Source: a virus. Taken from it: a stretch of DNA of 40,275 nt. Below the pieces are notes generated by a model. It was not told where the DNA came from, did not search any database, and was given only the letters and a program-made list of their open reading frames with translations. Of the stretch, positions 1-7,830 are shown piece after piece. The position numbers and the translations under genes were made by a program. The stretch spans positions 1 through 40,275 of the IMG/VR virus record IMGVR_UViG_3300050343_000085, one strand, 5' to 3'. How positions within the stretch are numbered: position 1 is the stretch's first letter; each line of letters starts with the position of its first letter.

Positions 1-245
1 CCACACTGGCCCACACATGTCCACTATTGTCAACATAATTATTCACTTGACACTTGGGTACGGTGTGTGCTAGGGGTGTGCAAATAGTTGCATAGGGGGC
101 AGCACACCAGTGGCCTTGTGTCAACACTGGTTGTCCATGTGTGTAGCTTGGGGCGACATGTAGCCTCAGGCAAGCACCGCAGGTGCGGCTGACAGGCCAG
201 GAGAAGGGGCCCCGAGGGGTCTTGTGTATATTGAATTCTTAGTGG
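1..245. repeat. Terminal direct repeat, copy 1
   Basis: Positions 1-245 match positions 40049-40275 in the same orientation. About 170 bases at the left and 35 at the right match, apart from one base in a G run (five G here, four in copy 2). The middle differs: 171-210 here (40 bases, with a small GCACC/GGTGC hairpin) against 40218-40240 there (23 bases). The match runs exactly to both contig ends, which is what a terminally redundant or circularly permuted phage genome gives. No convincing ORF lies in it. Confidence 0.9.
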
Positions 246-434
246 TAGCCACTTCTCCACTTAAAAGGCCAAATTAAAAAGAGGTATTCCCTGGGGTTAT
301 ATCTCTATGTAGCCTCCTGATTTAATTGAGGATTCTTATGTACCTCCCTGGGACTCCTGGCGGGCACCGGAGGGGGGCTTAAGGCACACTTGAGGGGGTC
401 TTATGTGGCCATTAGTAGAAAGTTAAGATAATGC
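246..434. other. Non-coding stretch between terminal repeat and P1
   Basis: No ORF with a credible ribosome binding site was found here. It holds three related short words (CTATGTAGCC, CTTATGTACC, CTTATGTGGCC) about 35-60 bases apart, and a G/C-rich patch at about 350-380 that could fold weakly. Together with 39496-40275 it forms the roughly 1.3-kb control region between the two divergent gene blocks. Confidence 0.5.
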
Positions 435-463
435 TTGACATTTGGTTGAAAATATGATACTAT
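435..463 (+). promoter_or_regulatory. P1, sigma70-like promoter for the terminase/portal block
   Basis: TTGACA (435-440), a 17-base spacer and TACTAT (458-463), followed directly by ATAGGTATATAATG. The same arrangement recurs at P2 (5247), including the upstream TAATGCTTGAC and the downstream RGGTATA, so conservation within the genome supports it. Transcription would start near 470, leaving a leader of about 270 bases before the first gene at 744. Confidence 0.75.
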
Positions 464-499
464 ATAGGTATATAATGTATACACAGTTGTTTAGTCTTA

Positions 500-676
500 G
501 AGAGGTTCTTACATTCCCTCTCAACCTAAACGGTTGCTCGGTCATACGAACTGCCTTAAGTAAAGGCATCAACTATCCACACATATTGGATACTACCCAC
601 CTTTACTTAACAACACTACCAAATAAACCCACATATGAAGTGCCTACTAAGTAGTACATATCACCACTTATGTAGG
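500..676 (+). promoter_or_regulatory. Structured 5' leader of the P1 transcript
   Basis: Several inverted repeats lie between P1 and the first start codon. GAGAGG (500-505) pairs with CCTCTC (517-522). TTAAGTAAAGG (556-566) pairs perfectly with CCTTTACTTAA (600-610) and encloses TATCC/GGATA (574-578/588-592). TGCCTT/AAGGCA (552-557/563-568) forms a small hairpin that uses the left arm of the 11-bp stem, so the two are mutually exclusive. A 10-bp stem with one bulge joins 643-652 to 666-676. The pairing is seen in the sequence; a regulatory or RNA-processing role is inference. Confidence 0.5.
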
Positions 677-743
677 TATTTTGCCTCACTTAGAGGCCGC
701 TAAGGCTCATGTTCCTCCGTTTAATGGGAAAAGGAAAAGTAAA

Positions 744-1112
744 ATGCCAACTAAACCAAGTGGTAACCCTACGGGGCGTCCTAAGGCAAAGAAGAACCCT
801 GTAGGGCGGCCTAAGGGTGAAGGTACGGTGATGAAGGAGTACCGTCAAAGGATGCTGAATAGCCCTAAGAGCCGTAAGGTACTAGATTCCATCCTAAACG
901 CTGCCTTAGACAACGACCATAAGAATCAGGCAGCAGCTTGGAAGATAGTGGTTGACCGTATAATGCCTGTAAGTGCCTTTGACAAGTTAGCGGGTGCTGA
1001 TAAGGGCCGTAACGCCATCCAAATCAACATTTCGGGTGTTCCTGGGGTCGATGTGTCACCCATAGGTGGCGAAAGTGACCTAGAGGGCGATTATGAGTCT
1101 CTAGATGAGTGA
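744..1112 (+). CDS. terS: Terminase small subunit (probable)
   Basis: Predicted 122-aa protein. The start at 744 is chosen because AAGGA lies 8 bases upstream; the open frame extends back to a TTG at 681 with no ribosome binding site. The N-terminus has two GRPK motifs (GRPKAKK and GRPKGEG) in a basic, AT-hook-like segment; a helical middle and a very acidic C-terminus follow. Terminase small subunits recognise phage DNA and regulate the large subunit. The assignment rests on position, since it overlaps the large-subunit gene by 8 bases, and on the basic/acidic layout rather than a diagnostic motif. It is the first gene after P1. Confidence 0.7.
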   Translation: MPTKPSGNPTGRPKAKKNPVGRPKGEGTVMKEYRQRMLNSPKSRKVLDSILNAALDNDHKNQAAAWKIVVDRIMPVSAFDKLAGADKGRNAIQINISGVPGVDVSPIGGESDLEGDYESLDE

Positions 1113-1809
1113 TTTTAACGTAGAGTTGCTCCCTTGGCAGCAAGAGGTGTGGAACGATGGAACTAGATTCAAAGTCATTGCGGCGGGTCGTCGTTGTGGC
1201 AAGACGCGCTATGCTGCTTACAGACTGCTTATTGAGGCCTTACAATGCACCAAGGCAGATAGTCACGTCTTTTATGTTGCTGAGACTCAGGGGCAGGCCA
1301 GAGATGTACTATGGAGCACCCTGCTGGACATTGGGGGAGACCTCATAGCGAAGGCCCACATTAACAACCTACAGTTGACCCTCATAAACGGTGCTAAGAT
1401 AAGCCTAAAGGGCTCAGACAGGCCTGATACGATGCGCGGTGTTAGCCTTAAGTTTGTAGTGTTGGATGAGTTCGGTGGCATGAAGAGTGAGGTTTGGGAA
1501 GAGGTACTTAGACCTGCCCTCACTGACCAAAAAGGGTCTGCGGTGTTCATAGGCACCCCTCAGGGAAGAAATCACTTTTGGGAGTTATATCAGTATGGTG
1601 AAGTTGGAGATGACCCGGAGTGGAAAAGCTGGCACCTCACGTCTTACGACAATCCGTTGTTGGACCCTAGTGAGATTGAAGCAGCTAAACGCTCTCAAAG
1701 TCGTCTTTTGCTTTCCGACAGGAGTTTCTGGCGTCCTTTGAGGCCCGAGAGTCCCAGTTGTTCAAAGAAGAGTGGCTCAAGTTCGCAGAAGAGACCCCCA
1801 GTGGCCTAG
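1105..1809 (+). CDS. terL: Terminase large subunit, N-terminal ATPase part (frameshifted)
   Basis: This part carries the packaging ATPase: Walker A AAGRRCGKTR at about residues 26-35 and Walker B VVLDEFGG near 118-125. Residues up to about 197 read as terminase; the last 37 or so are out-of-frame sequence before a stop at 1809. The true continuation is in the +2-shifted frame and opens with SSFAFRQEF at about 1701. A single extra A in the AAA run at 1697-1699 would join the halves into one protein of about 422 residues. The large subunit packages DNA into the prohead and is essential, so a sequencing indel is more likely than real loss. It overlaps terS and has only a weak ribosome binding site, suggesting coupled translation. 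Confidence 0.88.
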   Translation: MSDFNVELLPWQQEVWNDGTRFKVIAAGRRCGKTRYAAYRLLIEALQCTKADSHVFYVAETQGQARDVLWSTLLDIGGDLIAKAHINNLQLTLINGAKISLKGSDRPDTMRGVSLKFVVLDEFGGMKSEVWEEVLRPALTDQKGSAVFIGTPQGRNHFWELYQYGEVGDDPEWKSWHLTSYDNPLLDPSEIEAAKRSQSRLLLSDRSFWRPLRPESPSCSKKSGSSSQKRPPVA

Positions 1810-2372
1810 AGTACTACATCACAGTAGACCCTGCTGGTTTTGAGCAGGTAGGTAACACGAAGTCTAAGAGTCGCCTAGATAACACGGCCATATGTGTCAA
1901 CGGAGTGAATCAGGCGGGCGATTGGTTCATCGAAGACATCATCTATGGGCGCTGGGACCTCGCAGAGACCGCTAGGCGCATCTTTGAGGCCGTTGCACAC
2001 TACAGACCTACTAAGGTAGGGATTGAGAAAGGAATCGCTCAGCAGGCCATTATGTCCCCTCTGAGCGACCTTATGAGGAAGAGGAACCGCTACTTTCGGG
2101 TTGAGATGCTGTCCCACGGGAACAAGAAAAAGACAGACAGGGTGGTATGGGCCCTACAGGGGCGCTTTGAGCACAAGAGAATCACCCTGAAGGTCGGTGA
2201 CTGGAACTCTAGACTGCTAGATGAGATTTTCCAGTTCCCCTCCAAATTAACACATGACGATTTGGTAGATTCGCTTGCATATCAAGACCAGATAGTGGAT
2301 GTGGCGTACGCTAGTGCCTTAGATGGCATGGATGATGACTGGACACCGATTGATGACCTCACGGGATATTAA
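1758..2372 (+). CDS. terL: Terminase large subunit, C-terminal nuclease part (frameshifted)
   Basis: Continuation of the gene above in another frame; coding sequence actually opens at about 1700, and the TTG at 1758 is only the first possible in-frame start. YITVDPAGF at residues 20-28 holds the first metal-binding Asp of the RNase H-like headful or cos nuclease. A later DDLVDSLAYQ segment near residue 174 holds the conserved C-terminal Asp pair. The nuclease cuts concatemeric DNA at initiation and termination of packaging. No ribosome binding site is visible at the TTG, which argues that this is not an independently translated gene. Confidence 0.85.
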   Translation: MFKEEWLKFAEETPSGLEYYITVDPAGFEQVGNTKSKSRLDNTAICVNGVNQAGDWFIEDIIYGRWDLAETARRIFEAVAHYRPTKVGIEKGIAQQAIMSPLSDLMRKRNRYFRVEMLSHGNKKKTDRVVWALQGRFEHKRITLKVGDWNSRLLDEIFQFPSKLTHDDLVDSLAYQDQIVDVAYASALDGMDDDWTPIDDLTGY

Positions 2373-2374
2373 AG

Positions 2375-2770
2375 ATGCCTTTTACAGAGCAGTTTAGGAC
2401 ATTACAGAGCGGTGACCCTGTACAGGTTACTCTACAGGACTCAAGCATCCTTAACGGCAACATTCGCCGTTTAGTGGCTGATGAGACCCTTATTTTAACC
2501 ACCCCTCTTAATGAGAACGACCCTGATTTACAGACCATACACTATATTCAAGATTATGTGTCGATGGTCTCCCCTGTTCCCGCCCCTGTAGTGGCGCAGT
2601 ATGCTGGTATACCGCCTTCGACACAGGTACGGGTTAAGTTCCGCGCCCAAGACGCATCAGACCTCACAGGTGTCCTCACAGGGATAGACACCATCTCAGG
2701 CACCATACAGGTCACTGTGGGTACTGATGTGTACGTCTGCAAAGACTTCTGGTGGTTTGAGATACTCTGA
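2375..2770 (+). CDS. Unknown protein between terminase and portal
   Basis: 131 residues, three bases after the terminase stop, with a poor ribosome binding site that suggests coupled translation. The sequence is mainly beta-type (alternating V/I/T/Q) with two similar halves, each containing a DxS-x-x-x-G turn (QDSSILNGNIRRL and QDASDLTGVLTGI), so it may be a duplicated small barrel. No signal peptide or membrane segment. Its place in the packaging/head region suggests a head-associated role, but I do not recognise the family. Confidence 0.7.
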   Translation: MPFTEQFRTLQSGDPVQVTLQDSSILNGNIRRLVADETLILTTPLNENDPDLQTIHYIQDYVSMVSPVPAPVVAQYAGIPPSTQVRVKFRAQDASDLTGVLTGIDTISGTIQVTVGTDVYVCKDFWWFEIL

Positions 2771-2820
2771 TAACAACACCCTAAAGGATACAACAATAGT
2801 CACTCAGTGGAGAATACATA

Positions 2821-3021
2821 ATGCCGACTAAGACCGAAGCAGAGAAGAAAGCCTCCAAAGCACGCCTTAAGGCTCACCTCGCTAAATTAGATAAGCAGTC
2901 TAAAGAAGAGGATAGGGTCAAACGTGCCCAGCTACGTACCAAGGTGGCTAAAGGCTCTCGCAAGGTACGTAAGCAGGCCGCCACTAAACTCAGCAACATG
3001 CCTCGTCAATTCAAGGACTAA
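2821..3021 (+). CDS. Small highly basic helical protein
   Basis: 66 residues, about one third Lys/Arg, predicted to be almost entirely alpha-helical with a repetitive K/A/E pattern and no membrane segment. It lies 5 bases before the portal gene and 50 bases after its left neighbour. The charge suggests nucleic acid binding or a structural role in the head, but neither can be shown. Family not recognised. An in-frame ATG with normal local spacing supports coding. Confidence 0.65.
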   Translation: MPTKTEAEKKASKARLKAHLAKLDKQSKEEDRVKRAQLRTKVAKGSRKVRKQAATKLSNMPRQFKD

Positions 3022-3026
3022 ACCCT

Positions 3027-5075
3027 ATGGCCACTCAATACGTAACAGAAGGTAAGATTGTAAACTCCCCGGAGGACACCTTCAACGACCCCATGTTGGA
3101 GTCCCAAGACTCCCTTGAGGCCTTTGTCCTATGGAAGACCCAAGAGTGGGGTGATTTTGCTGAGGCGAATTACTATTCACAATGGGACGAATTTTACCGA
3201 CTATGGCGAGGTCTTTGGGCTAAAGAAGACCAAACAAGAGAGACGGAGAGGAGCAGAATTGTTACACCAGCACTACAGCAAGCCGTTGAATCGTCAGTGG
3301 CAGAAATCGAAGAGTCTACTTTTGGCCTTGGGCGCTTGTTTACTATACGTGATGATTCGTCGGACCAAGACCCGATGGACGTGGCTCTACTGGAGACCAA
3401 ACTCACAGAAGATTTTAGAACTCAGCACATTAGACAGAAGTGCTCAGAAGTGCTCATCAATGCCGCAGTATACGGCACAGGAGTCGCAGAAGTAGTTATT
3501 GAGGAAGTCAGCGAGATGGTGCCTGCTACGGAAGGTGCTATGGGCGGCCAAGTGGAGATGGTGGGCACTCGTACACAGACGCGCAACGTCGTCAAGATGA
3601 AGCCCATCCAGATGAAAAACTTTAGGATTGACCCTGTAGCGACATGTGTCAACAGTGCTTTGGGTGTGGCTACGGATGAGTTTGTCCCTGCACACCATAT
3701 TACCGAGATGCAGGAATCAGGGGTCTACAAGGACGTCTACGTGGGCTCAGCAGCACAGGACCAAGACATTGAGCCTAATCCTGAAATGTCCACTGTCCCC
3801 TACGACGACAAAGTACGCCTCCTAAAGTATTATGGGCTGGTGCCTCGTCACCTCCTCAAGAAGGCTCAAGGTGTTGAGGCTAACCCTCAGGACGACATCT
3901 CAGAGAACGTAGAGGAGTTGTTCCCAGAGGACGCCTCAGAGGAGTCCTACTGGGTAGAGGCCATTGTGGTAGTCGCCAACGAAGGGGTACTGCTGAAGGC
4001 AGAAGAGAACCCCTACATGATGCAGGACAGGCCTATTGTTGCCTTTCAGTGGGACAACGTGCCCGGTCTGTTCTGGGGAAGAGGTGTGTGTGAGAAAGGA
4101 TATAACTCCCAAAAGGCCCTCGATGCCGAAATTCGTGCGCGTATTGATGCTCTCGCTCTTACTATCCACCCTATGTTGGCTATGGACGCTACACGAATCC
4201 CAAGGGGACACAAGCCTCAAATCAGACCAGGAAAGATGATTCTGACCAACGGTAACCCTAGAGAGGTGCTCAACGAGTTCAACTTTGGCAACGTCAACCA
4301 AATCACCTTCGCACAGGCAGCTGAGTTGCAGAAGATGGTACAACAGTCCACAGGTGCAGTCGATGGGGGTGAGTTTGCCCAAGGGATGGGTTCCAACAAT
4401 AAGACGGGCGCTGTCTCAATGGCGATGGGCGGTATCATCAAGCGTCAGAAGCGTACCGTGTTAAACTTCCAAGAGGGGTTCTGGATGCCTTTCGTAGAGA
4501 AGGCTGCGTGGCGTTATATGCAGTTTGACCCTGAGAACTACCCAGTGAACGACTATAAGTTCATTGTGGAGTCCACTTTAGGCACTATGGGCCGTGAGTA
4601 CCAGACCTCGCAGTTAGTACAACTCCTCCAGACAGCCTCTCCTGAGTCCCCCATGTACCCTGCCATTGTGCAGTCAATTGTGGACACTATGGACTTGGCT
4701 AATTCGGAGGAACTCCAGCAAATCCTTAAGGAAGCAGCACAGCCTAATCCTGAAGCGGAGGCTAAGCAGAAGCAGATGGAGGAGCAGATGCACCAGATGC
4801 AGATGCAGATGCAGCAGGCTCAGATTGCTGTCTTTGAGGCGCAGGCTGCTGAGTCCAATGCGCGTGCTCAAAAGTACACGGTTGAGGCAGAGCTGGAGCC
4901 CCAGAAGCTGGAAGTTGAGCGTATTGACGCTGTGGCTGATGTGCGTGACGGTGTGACAGCTGAGCAGTTTAGCAGACGCCTTAAGATTGCGGAGACTAAG
5001 CTGAAGGAGAAGGAACTCAATATAAAAGAGAAGGACATAGAGCTTCGCAGGGGAAGCAATAATCAAACACAATAA
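3027..5075 (+). CDS. Portal (head-tail connector) protein
   Basis: 682 residues, a usual size for podovirus portals. The N-terminal region (about 30-100) has the aromatic-rich WKTQEWGDFAEANYYSQW and YRLWRGLW pattern seen in this family, followed by RSRIVTPALQQAVES, a typical portal segment. The centre holds PYDDKVRLLKYYG and FWGRGVCEKGYNSQKALDAE, which correspond to the stem/wing region. The last 150 residues are a long Gln/Met/Glu-rich coiled coil (about 560-680). Portals form the dodecameric ring at one capsid vertex through which terminase loads DNA. It lies after terminase and before scaffold and capsid, as expected. Confidence 0.9.
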   Translation: MATQYVTEGKIVNSPEDTFNDPMLESQDSLEAFVLWKTQEWGDFAEANYYSQWDEFYRLWRGLWAKEDQTRETERSRIVTPALQQAVESSVAEIEESTFGLGRLFTIRDDSSDQDPMDVALLETKLTEDFRTQHIRQKCSEVLINAAVYGTGVAEVVIEEVSEMVPATEGAMGGQVEMVGTRTQTRNVVKMKPIQMKNFRIDPVATCVNSALGVATDEFVPAHHITEMQESGVYKDVYVGSAAQDQDIEPNPEMSTVPYDDKVRLLKYYGLVPRHLLKKAQGVEANPQDDISENVEELFPEDASEESYWVEAIVVVANEGVLLKAEENPYMMQDRPIVAFQWDNVPGLFWGRGVCEKGYNSQKALDAEIRARIDALALTIHPMLAMDATRIPRGHKPQIRPGKMILTNGNPREVLNEFNFGNVNQITFAQAAELQKMVQQSTGAVDGGEFAQGMGSNNKTGAVSMAMGGIIKRQKRTVLNFQEGFWMPFVEKAAWRYMQFDPENYPVNDYKFIVESTLGTMGREYQTSQLVQLLQTASPESPMYPAIVQSIVDTMDLANSEELQQILKEAAQPNPEAEAKQKQMEEQMHQMQMQMQQAQIAVFEAQAAESNARAQKYTVEAELEPQKLEVERIDAVADVRDGVTAEQFSRRLKIAETKLKEKELNIKEKDIELRRGSNNQTQ

Positions 5076-5096
5076 ACTAAACGAGAGGCAATACTT

Positions 5097-5243
5097 ATGA
5101 TGATGCGTGGTGATTTAAACAAGTTGGTCGAGCAAATTAACCCTATCCTTGAGGGGTACGATAAGCGGCTTAAGGCCCTAGAAGAGGCGATTAAGAACCA
5201 AAAGAAGCCCCCTAGCACCAAAAAGGACATAAAAGACAAATAA
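5097..5243 (+). CDS. Small charged coiled-coil protein
   Basis: 48 residues beginning MMMRGDLNKLVEQINPILE and ending in a Lys-rich tail (KKPPSTKKDIKDK). GAGAGG lies about 8 bases before the ATG triplets; any of the three could be the start. The body has a heptad-like Leu/Ile pattern (LVEQINPILEGYDKRLKALEEAI), so a short coiled coil is likely. The stop at 5241-5243 sits directly before P2. Function unknown. Confidence 0.65.
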   Translation: MMMRGDLNKLVEQINPILEGYDKRLKALEEAIKNQKKPPSTKKDIKDK

Positions 5244-5246
5244 TGC

Positions 5247-5275
5247 TTGACTTTTGAGTAAAAATGTGTTACTAT
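5247..5275 (+). promoter_or_regulatory. P2, sigma70-like promoter for scaffold and capsid genes
   Basis: TTGACT (5247-5252), 17 bases, TACTAT (5270-5275), then ATGGGTATAATAAG. It shares with P1 the upstream TAATGCTTGAC, the spacer length, the -10 hexamer and the RGGTATA just downstream. It starts a separate transcription unit for the capsid cluster, which ends at the terminators after 7640. Confidence 0.8.
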
Positions 5276-5342
5276 ATGGGTATAATAAGAATAAAAGAGT
5301 AACACATTTTACTACACAAGTCAACCTTGGCAAGGGGTAAAT

Positions 5343-5606
5343 ATGGCTAGTAACGAATCAGATGACGACTTCATGGACGACGAGGAGTACTTCGCGGAGA
5401 TGAAGACAATGTTTAAGACCCGTGGGTGGGAGCTACTGACCCAGGAACTCGCGGACAATATCCATCTACTAGAGGATATTCAGGACATTAAAGACGAGAA
5501 GGACCTTTACACGAAGCAAGGTAAGTTGGCTGCTATAGCCCTTATCATTAACTTCCCCTCCACGATACAACGAGCGGAGGAAGAGAACAGTGAAGGTTCT
5601 GAATGA
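5343..5606 (+). CDS. Small acidic protein of the capsid operon
   Basis: 87 residues, strongly acidic at both ends (DDDFMDDEEYF at 7-17; AEEENSEGSE at the C-terminus) with a helical middle. First gene after P2, with a roughly 60-base leader and AAGGGG about 6 bases upstream of the ATG. Small acidic proteins of this kind recur next to scaffold genes in short-tailed phages, so a virion-assembly role is plausible, but no motif proves it. The last 17 bases overlap the next gene. Confidence 0.75.
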   Translation: MASNESDDDFMDDEEYFAEMKTMFKTRGWELLTQELADNIHLLEDIQDIKDEKDLYTKQGKLAAIALIINFPSTIQRAEEENSEGSE

Positions 5607-5829
5607 TTTTCAGTGCAACGCTTGCGGCACTTTATACGTAGACAAGCTGGTAGAGAACACTGAACTGACGATTGATTGCCTAAATTGTCCGAACAGTGCT
5701 ACTAAAGTGCGAACTGTCCCTAACTTCAGCTTACCCGGAAATGACCCAGCTGGTTTTCCTACTGCTGCGGACAAATGGGTAAAAAAGCGGGAACAGAAGA
5801 TAGCACAAGAGAACACCCAACAATCTTGA
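5590..5829 (+). CDS. Zinc-ribbon protein (FmdB-like)
   Basis: 79 residues starting at GTG (5590), with a purine-rich GAGGAAGAG just upstream inside the preceding gene. FQCNACGTLY and DCLNCPN give a CxxC...CxxC zinc ribbon, and the layout (ribbon first, then a basic/Gln-rich tail) resembles FmdB-type small regulatory proteins. Such ribbons are found next to capsid genes in several phages with no settled function. The 17-base overlap with the gene before suggests translational coupling. Confidence 0.75.
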   Translation: MKVLNDFQCNACGTLYVDKLVENTELTIDCLNCPNSATKVRTVPNFSLPGNDPAGFPTAADKWVKKREQKIAQENTQQS

Positions 5830-5856
5830 TAATGCGTAAGCACAGGAGTAAACATT

Positions 5857-6669
5857 ATGGCAGCAGAGATACTGGAAGACGTAGCCCTAGACGAAAATCT
5901 TGACAGCCTACCAACGGACGAAGCAGCAATGTCGGCTAGTGATGTCGCCACCTCATTCGAGGCAGCAGACACTACAGCGGCCCCGCAGGAAGACGACCTC
6001 CCTGAGAAGTACCAAGGGAAGTCCATCCGAGAAGTAGTAGCGATGCACCAGAGTGCTGAGAAGCTCATTGGTTCACAAGGTTCTGAAGTAGGGGAACTGC
6101 GAAAGGTTGTAGACAACTATGTCATTAACCAAATCCAATCTCAATCACAGCCTGAACCGGAGCCCGTAGAGGAAGTAGATTTCTTCGAGGACCCCCAGAA
6201 GGCAGTAAACAGAGCTATTGAAACCCACCCCGAAGTGGTACAGGCACGTCAGGCCGCACAGAACATGCAACGAACTGCCTCAGTGCAGCAGCTGCAAGCT
6301 AAGCACCCTGACATGACACAGGTACTCCAAGACCCTAACTTTAAGACATGGGTTCAAGAGTCCGACATTCGGAAGGAACTGTTCCAGAGAGCAGACCAAG
6401 GTTACGAGCTAGGAGCCGCTGATGAGCTTATCAGTACCTTCAAGGAACGTGCCTCAGTCGCCCGACAGGCGGTTCAGAACGAGACTGTAGCACGACAGCA
6501 GGCTGTTAAGCAGGCGTCAACGGGTTCTACTACTGGCAGCGGTAACGCAGGTAGTAAACGGGTCTATCGTAGAGCTGACATAATTAAACTAATGAAAACA
6601 GACCCTGATAGATACGAAGCCCTGTCAAACGAAATTATGCAGGCGTATCAAGAAGGGCGAGTTCGCTAA
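5857..6669 (+). CDS. Capsid scaffolding/assembly protein
   Basis: 270 residues, acidic, low in aromatics, with a disordered N-terminal half (many D/E/A/S), a QSQSQPEPEPVEEVDFFEDP linker region near 95-115 and a helical C-terminal half ending in a basic segment (SKRVYRRADIIKLMKTDPDRYE), which typically contacts the coat protein. This composition, with its place directly before the major capsid protein, is the pattern of podovirus scaffolds, which template procapsid assembly and then leave. AGGAG lies about 9 bases before the ATG. Confidence 0.85.
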   Translation: MAAEILEDVALDENLDSLPTDEAAMSASDVATSFEAADTTAAPQEDDLPEKYQGKSIREVVAMHQSAEKLIGSQGSEVGELRKVVDNYVINQIQSQSQPEPEPVEEVDFFEDPQKAVNRAIETHPEVVQARQAAQNMQRTASVQQLQAKHPDMTQVLQDPNFKTWVQESDIRKELFQRADQGYELGAADELISTFKERASVARQAVQNETVARQQAVKQASTGSTTGSGNAGSKRVYRRADIIKLMKTDPDRYEALSNEIMQAYQEGRVR

Positions 6670-6686
6670 CGTAGAAGGAGCCTATC

Positions 6687-7640
6687 ATGGCTGGTTCAAA
6701 TCCTTATAATGCAGCACCACAGGTCACCAGTATTCCTGGTCCCGCTGGTAACACTGGTACAGCTGCCACATTCGTACCACAAATCTGGTCTGACGAAGTA
6801 ATTGCTGAGTACGAGAAGAACCTTGTACTTGCTAACCTCGTAAAGAAGATGTCTATGAAGGGCAAGAAGGGTGATACTATTCACGTACCTTCTCCCATTC
6901 GTGGTGATTCCTCTCAGAAAGTAGCAGAGACCTCTGTGTCCCTGATTGCTGAGACTGAGGGAGAGCTTGTCATTAACATCGACCAGCACTGGGAATACTC
7001 CCGCATGATTGAAGATATTACCGAGACACAGGCTTTGGCCTCACTGCGTCGGTTCTACACTTCAGATGCTGGTTACGCCTTGGCACGTCAAACTGACACC
7101 ATCCTGTTCTCTAACGGAACTAAGTTGGGTGACGGTACTGGTACTAACTTCCAGCACAGTAACTCCATCATGCCTGACGCCACTGATGGCGCAGCTGTTG
7201 CGTGGGACGGTGCTGCTGTTACTTCTGAGTTCACTGACGCTACTATGCGTGACGCACTACAGGTGCTGGACGACGCTGATGTGCCCATGTCTGGTCGCTT
7301 CTTTGTCATTCCTCCTTCACTGTGTAATGCCATCCGTGGTATTGAGCGGTACAACAGCACAGACTTTGTAAACAACAAAGGTACTGTGAACGGTAAGATT
7401 GGTGAGATTTACGGCGTAGATGTATACGTCAGCACCAATGTACCTGTACCCGACGGTGTATCCGGTGCTCGTGCAGCCCTTCTGGGCCATAAGGACGTCT
7501 ATGTCCTCGCAGAGCAGCTTGGCGTACGTTCACAGACACAGTATAAGCAGGAATTCCTGTCTACACTGTACACTGCTGACCGTTTGTTTGGCACTCAGTG
7601 CTACCGTCCAGAGAGCGGTGTCAACGTAATAGTTGGCTAA
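6687..7640 (+). CDS. Major capsid protein (HK97-like fold)
   Basis: 317 residues with AAGGAG upstream. The N-terminus is flexible; then IWSDEVIAEYEKNLVLANLV corresponds to the N-arm and long helix. GDTIHVPSPIRGD, IDQHWEYSRMIEDI (E-loop/P-domain border) and GRFFVIPPSLCNAI with the YGVDVYVSTNVP turn (A-domain) follow the order seen in HK97-like coats of T7-like and marine podoviruses. It builds the icosahedral shell on the scaffold encoded just upstream. Two terminators follow, so it is the last gene of the P2 unit, consistent with very high expression. Confidence 0.92.
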   Translation: MAGSNPYNAAPQVTSIPGPAGNTGTAATFVPQIWSDEVIAEYEKNLVLANLVKKMSMKGKKGDTIHVPSPIRGDSSQKVAETSVSLIAETEGELVINIDQHWEYSRMIEDITETQALASLRRFYTSDAGYALARQTDTILFSNGTKLGDGTGTNFQHSNSIMPDATDGAAVAWDGAAVTSEFTDATMRDALQVLDDADVPMSGRFFVIPPSLCNAIRGIERYNSTDFVNNKGTVNGKIGEIYGVDVYVSTNVPVPDGVSGARAALLGHKDVYVLAEQLGVRSQTQYKQEFLSTLYTADRLFGTQCYRPESGVNVIVG

Positions 7641-7650
7641 TCTTTTACTA

Positions 7651-7694
7651 GGGGGAACACTGCCAAAAGCGGCCAGTACCCCTTCCTCTTTTTT
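7651..7694 (+). terminator. Terminator 1 after the major capsid gene
   Basis: GGGG (7652-7655) pairs with CCCC (7679-7682), with inner pairing ACTG/CAGT (7659-7662/7674-7677) and CC/GG, followed by TTCCTCTTTTTT. Begins 10 bases after the capsid stop codon. Confidence 0.65.
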
Positions 7695-7747
7695 ACTAGG
7701 AGCTTCGTATGTACAAAATACAAAACACACGCTCCAGTAGTACACTA

Positions 7748-7770
7748 GGCCCCCTCATGGGGCCTTTTTC
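7748..7770 (+). terminator. Terminator 2 after the major capsid gene
   Basis: GGCCCC (7748-7753), loop CTCAT, GGGGCC (7759-7764), then TTTTT. A textbook rho-independent terminator, second in tandem, isolating the capsid unit from the fibre gene at 7831. Confidence 0.9.
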
Positions 7771-7830
7771 ACATGTATTCCCTTCTAGGAGAGCTACGAG
7801 CCTTTCGATGCTACATAAAGGAATTTTATA

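Noticed and set aside
39-260. 73-aa ORF on - over the terminal repeat
   Set aside because: Cys/His/Pro-rich nonsense composition, and the second copy of the repeat breaks the frame.
442-654. 70-aa ORF on + just after P1
   Set aside because: Starts with TTG without a ribosome binding site, overlaps the promoter -10 and the leader stems, and its sequence does not look like a protein.
4674-5072. 132-aa Leu-rich ORF on - opposite the portal coiled coil
   Set aside because: Antisense shadow of Gln/Glu codons; no ribosome binding site.
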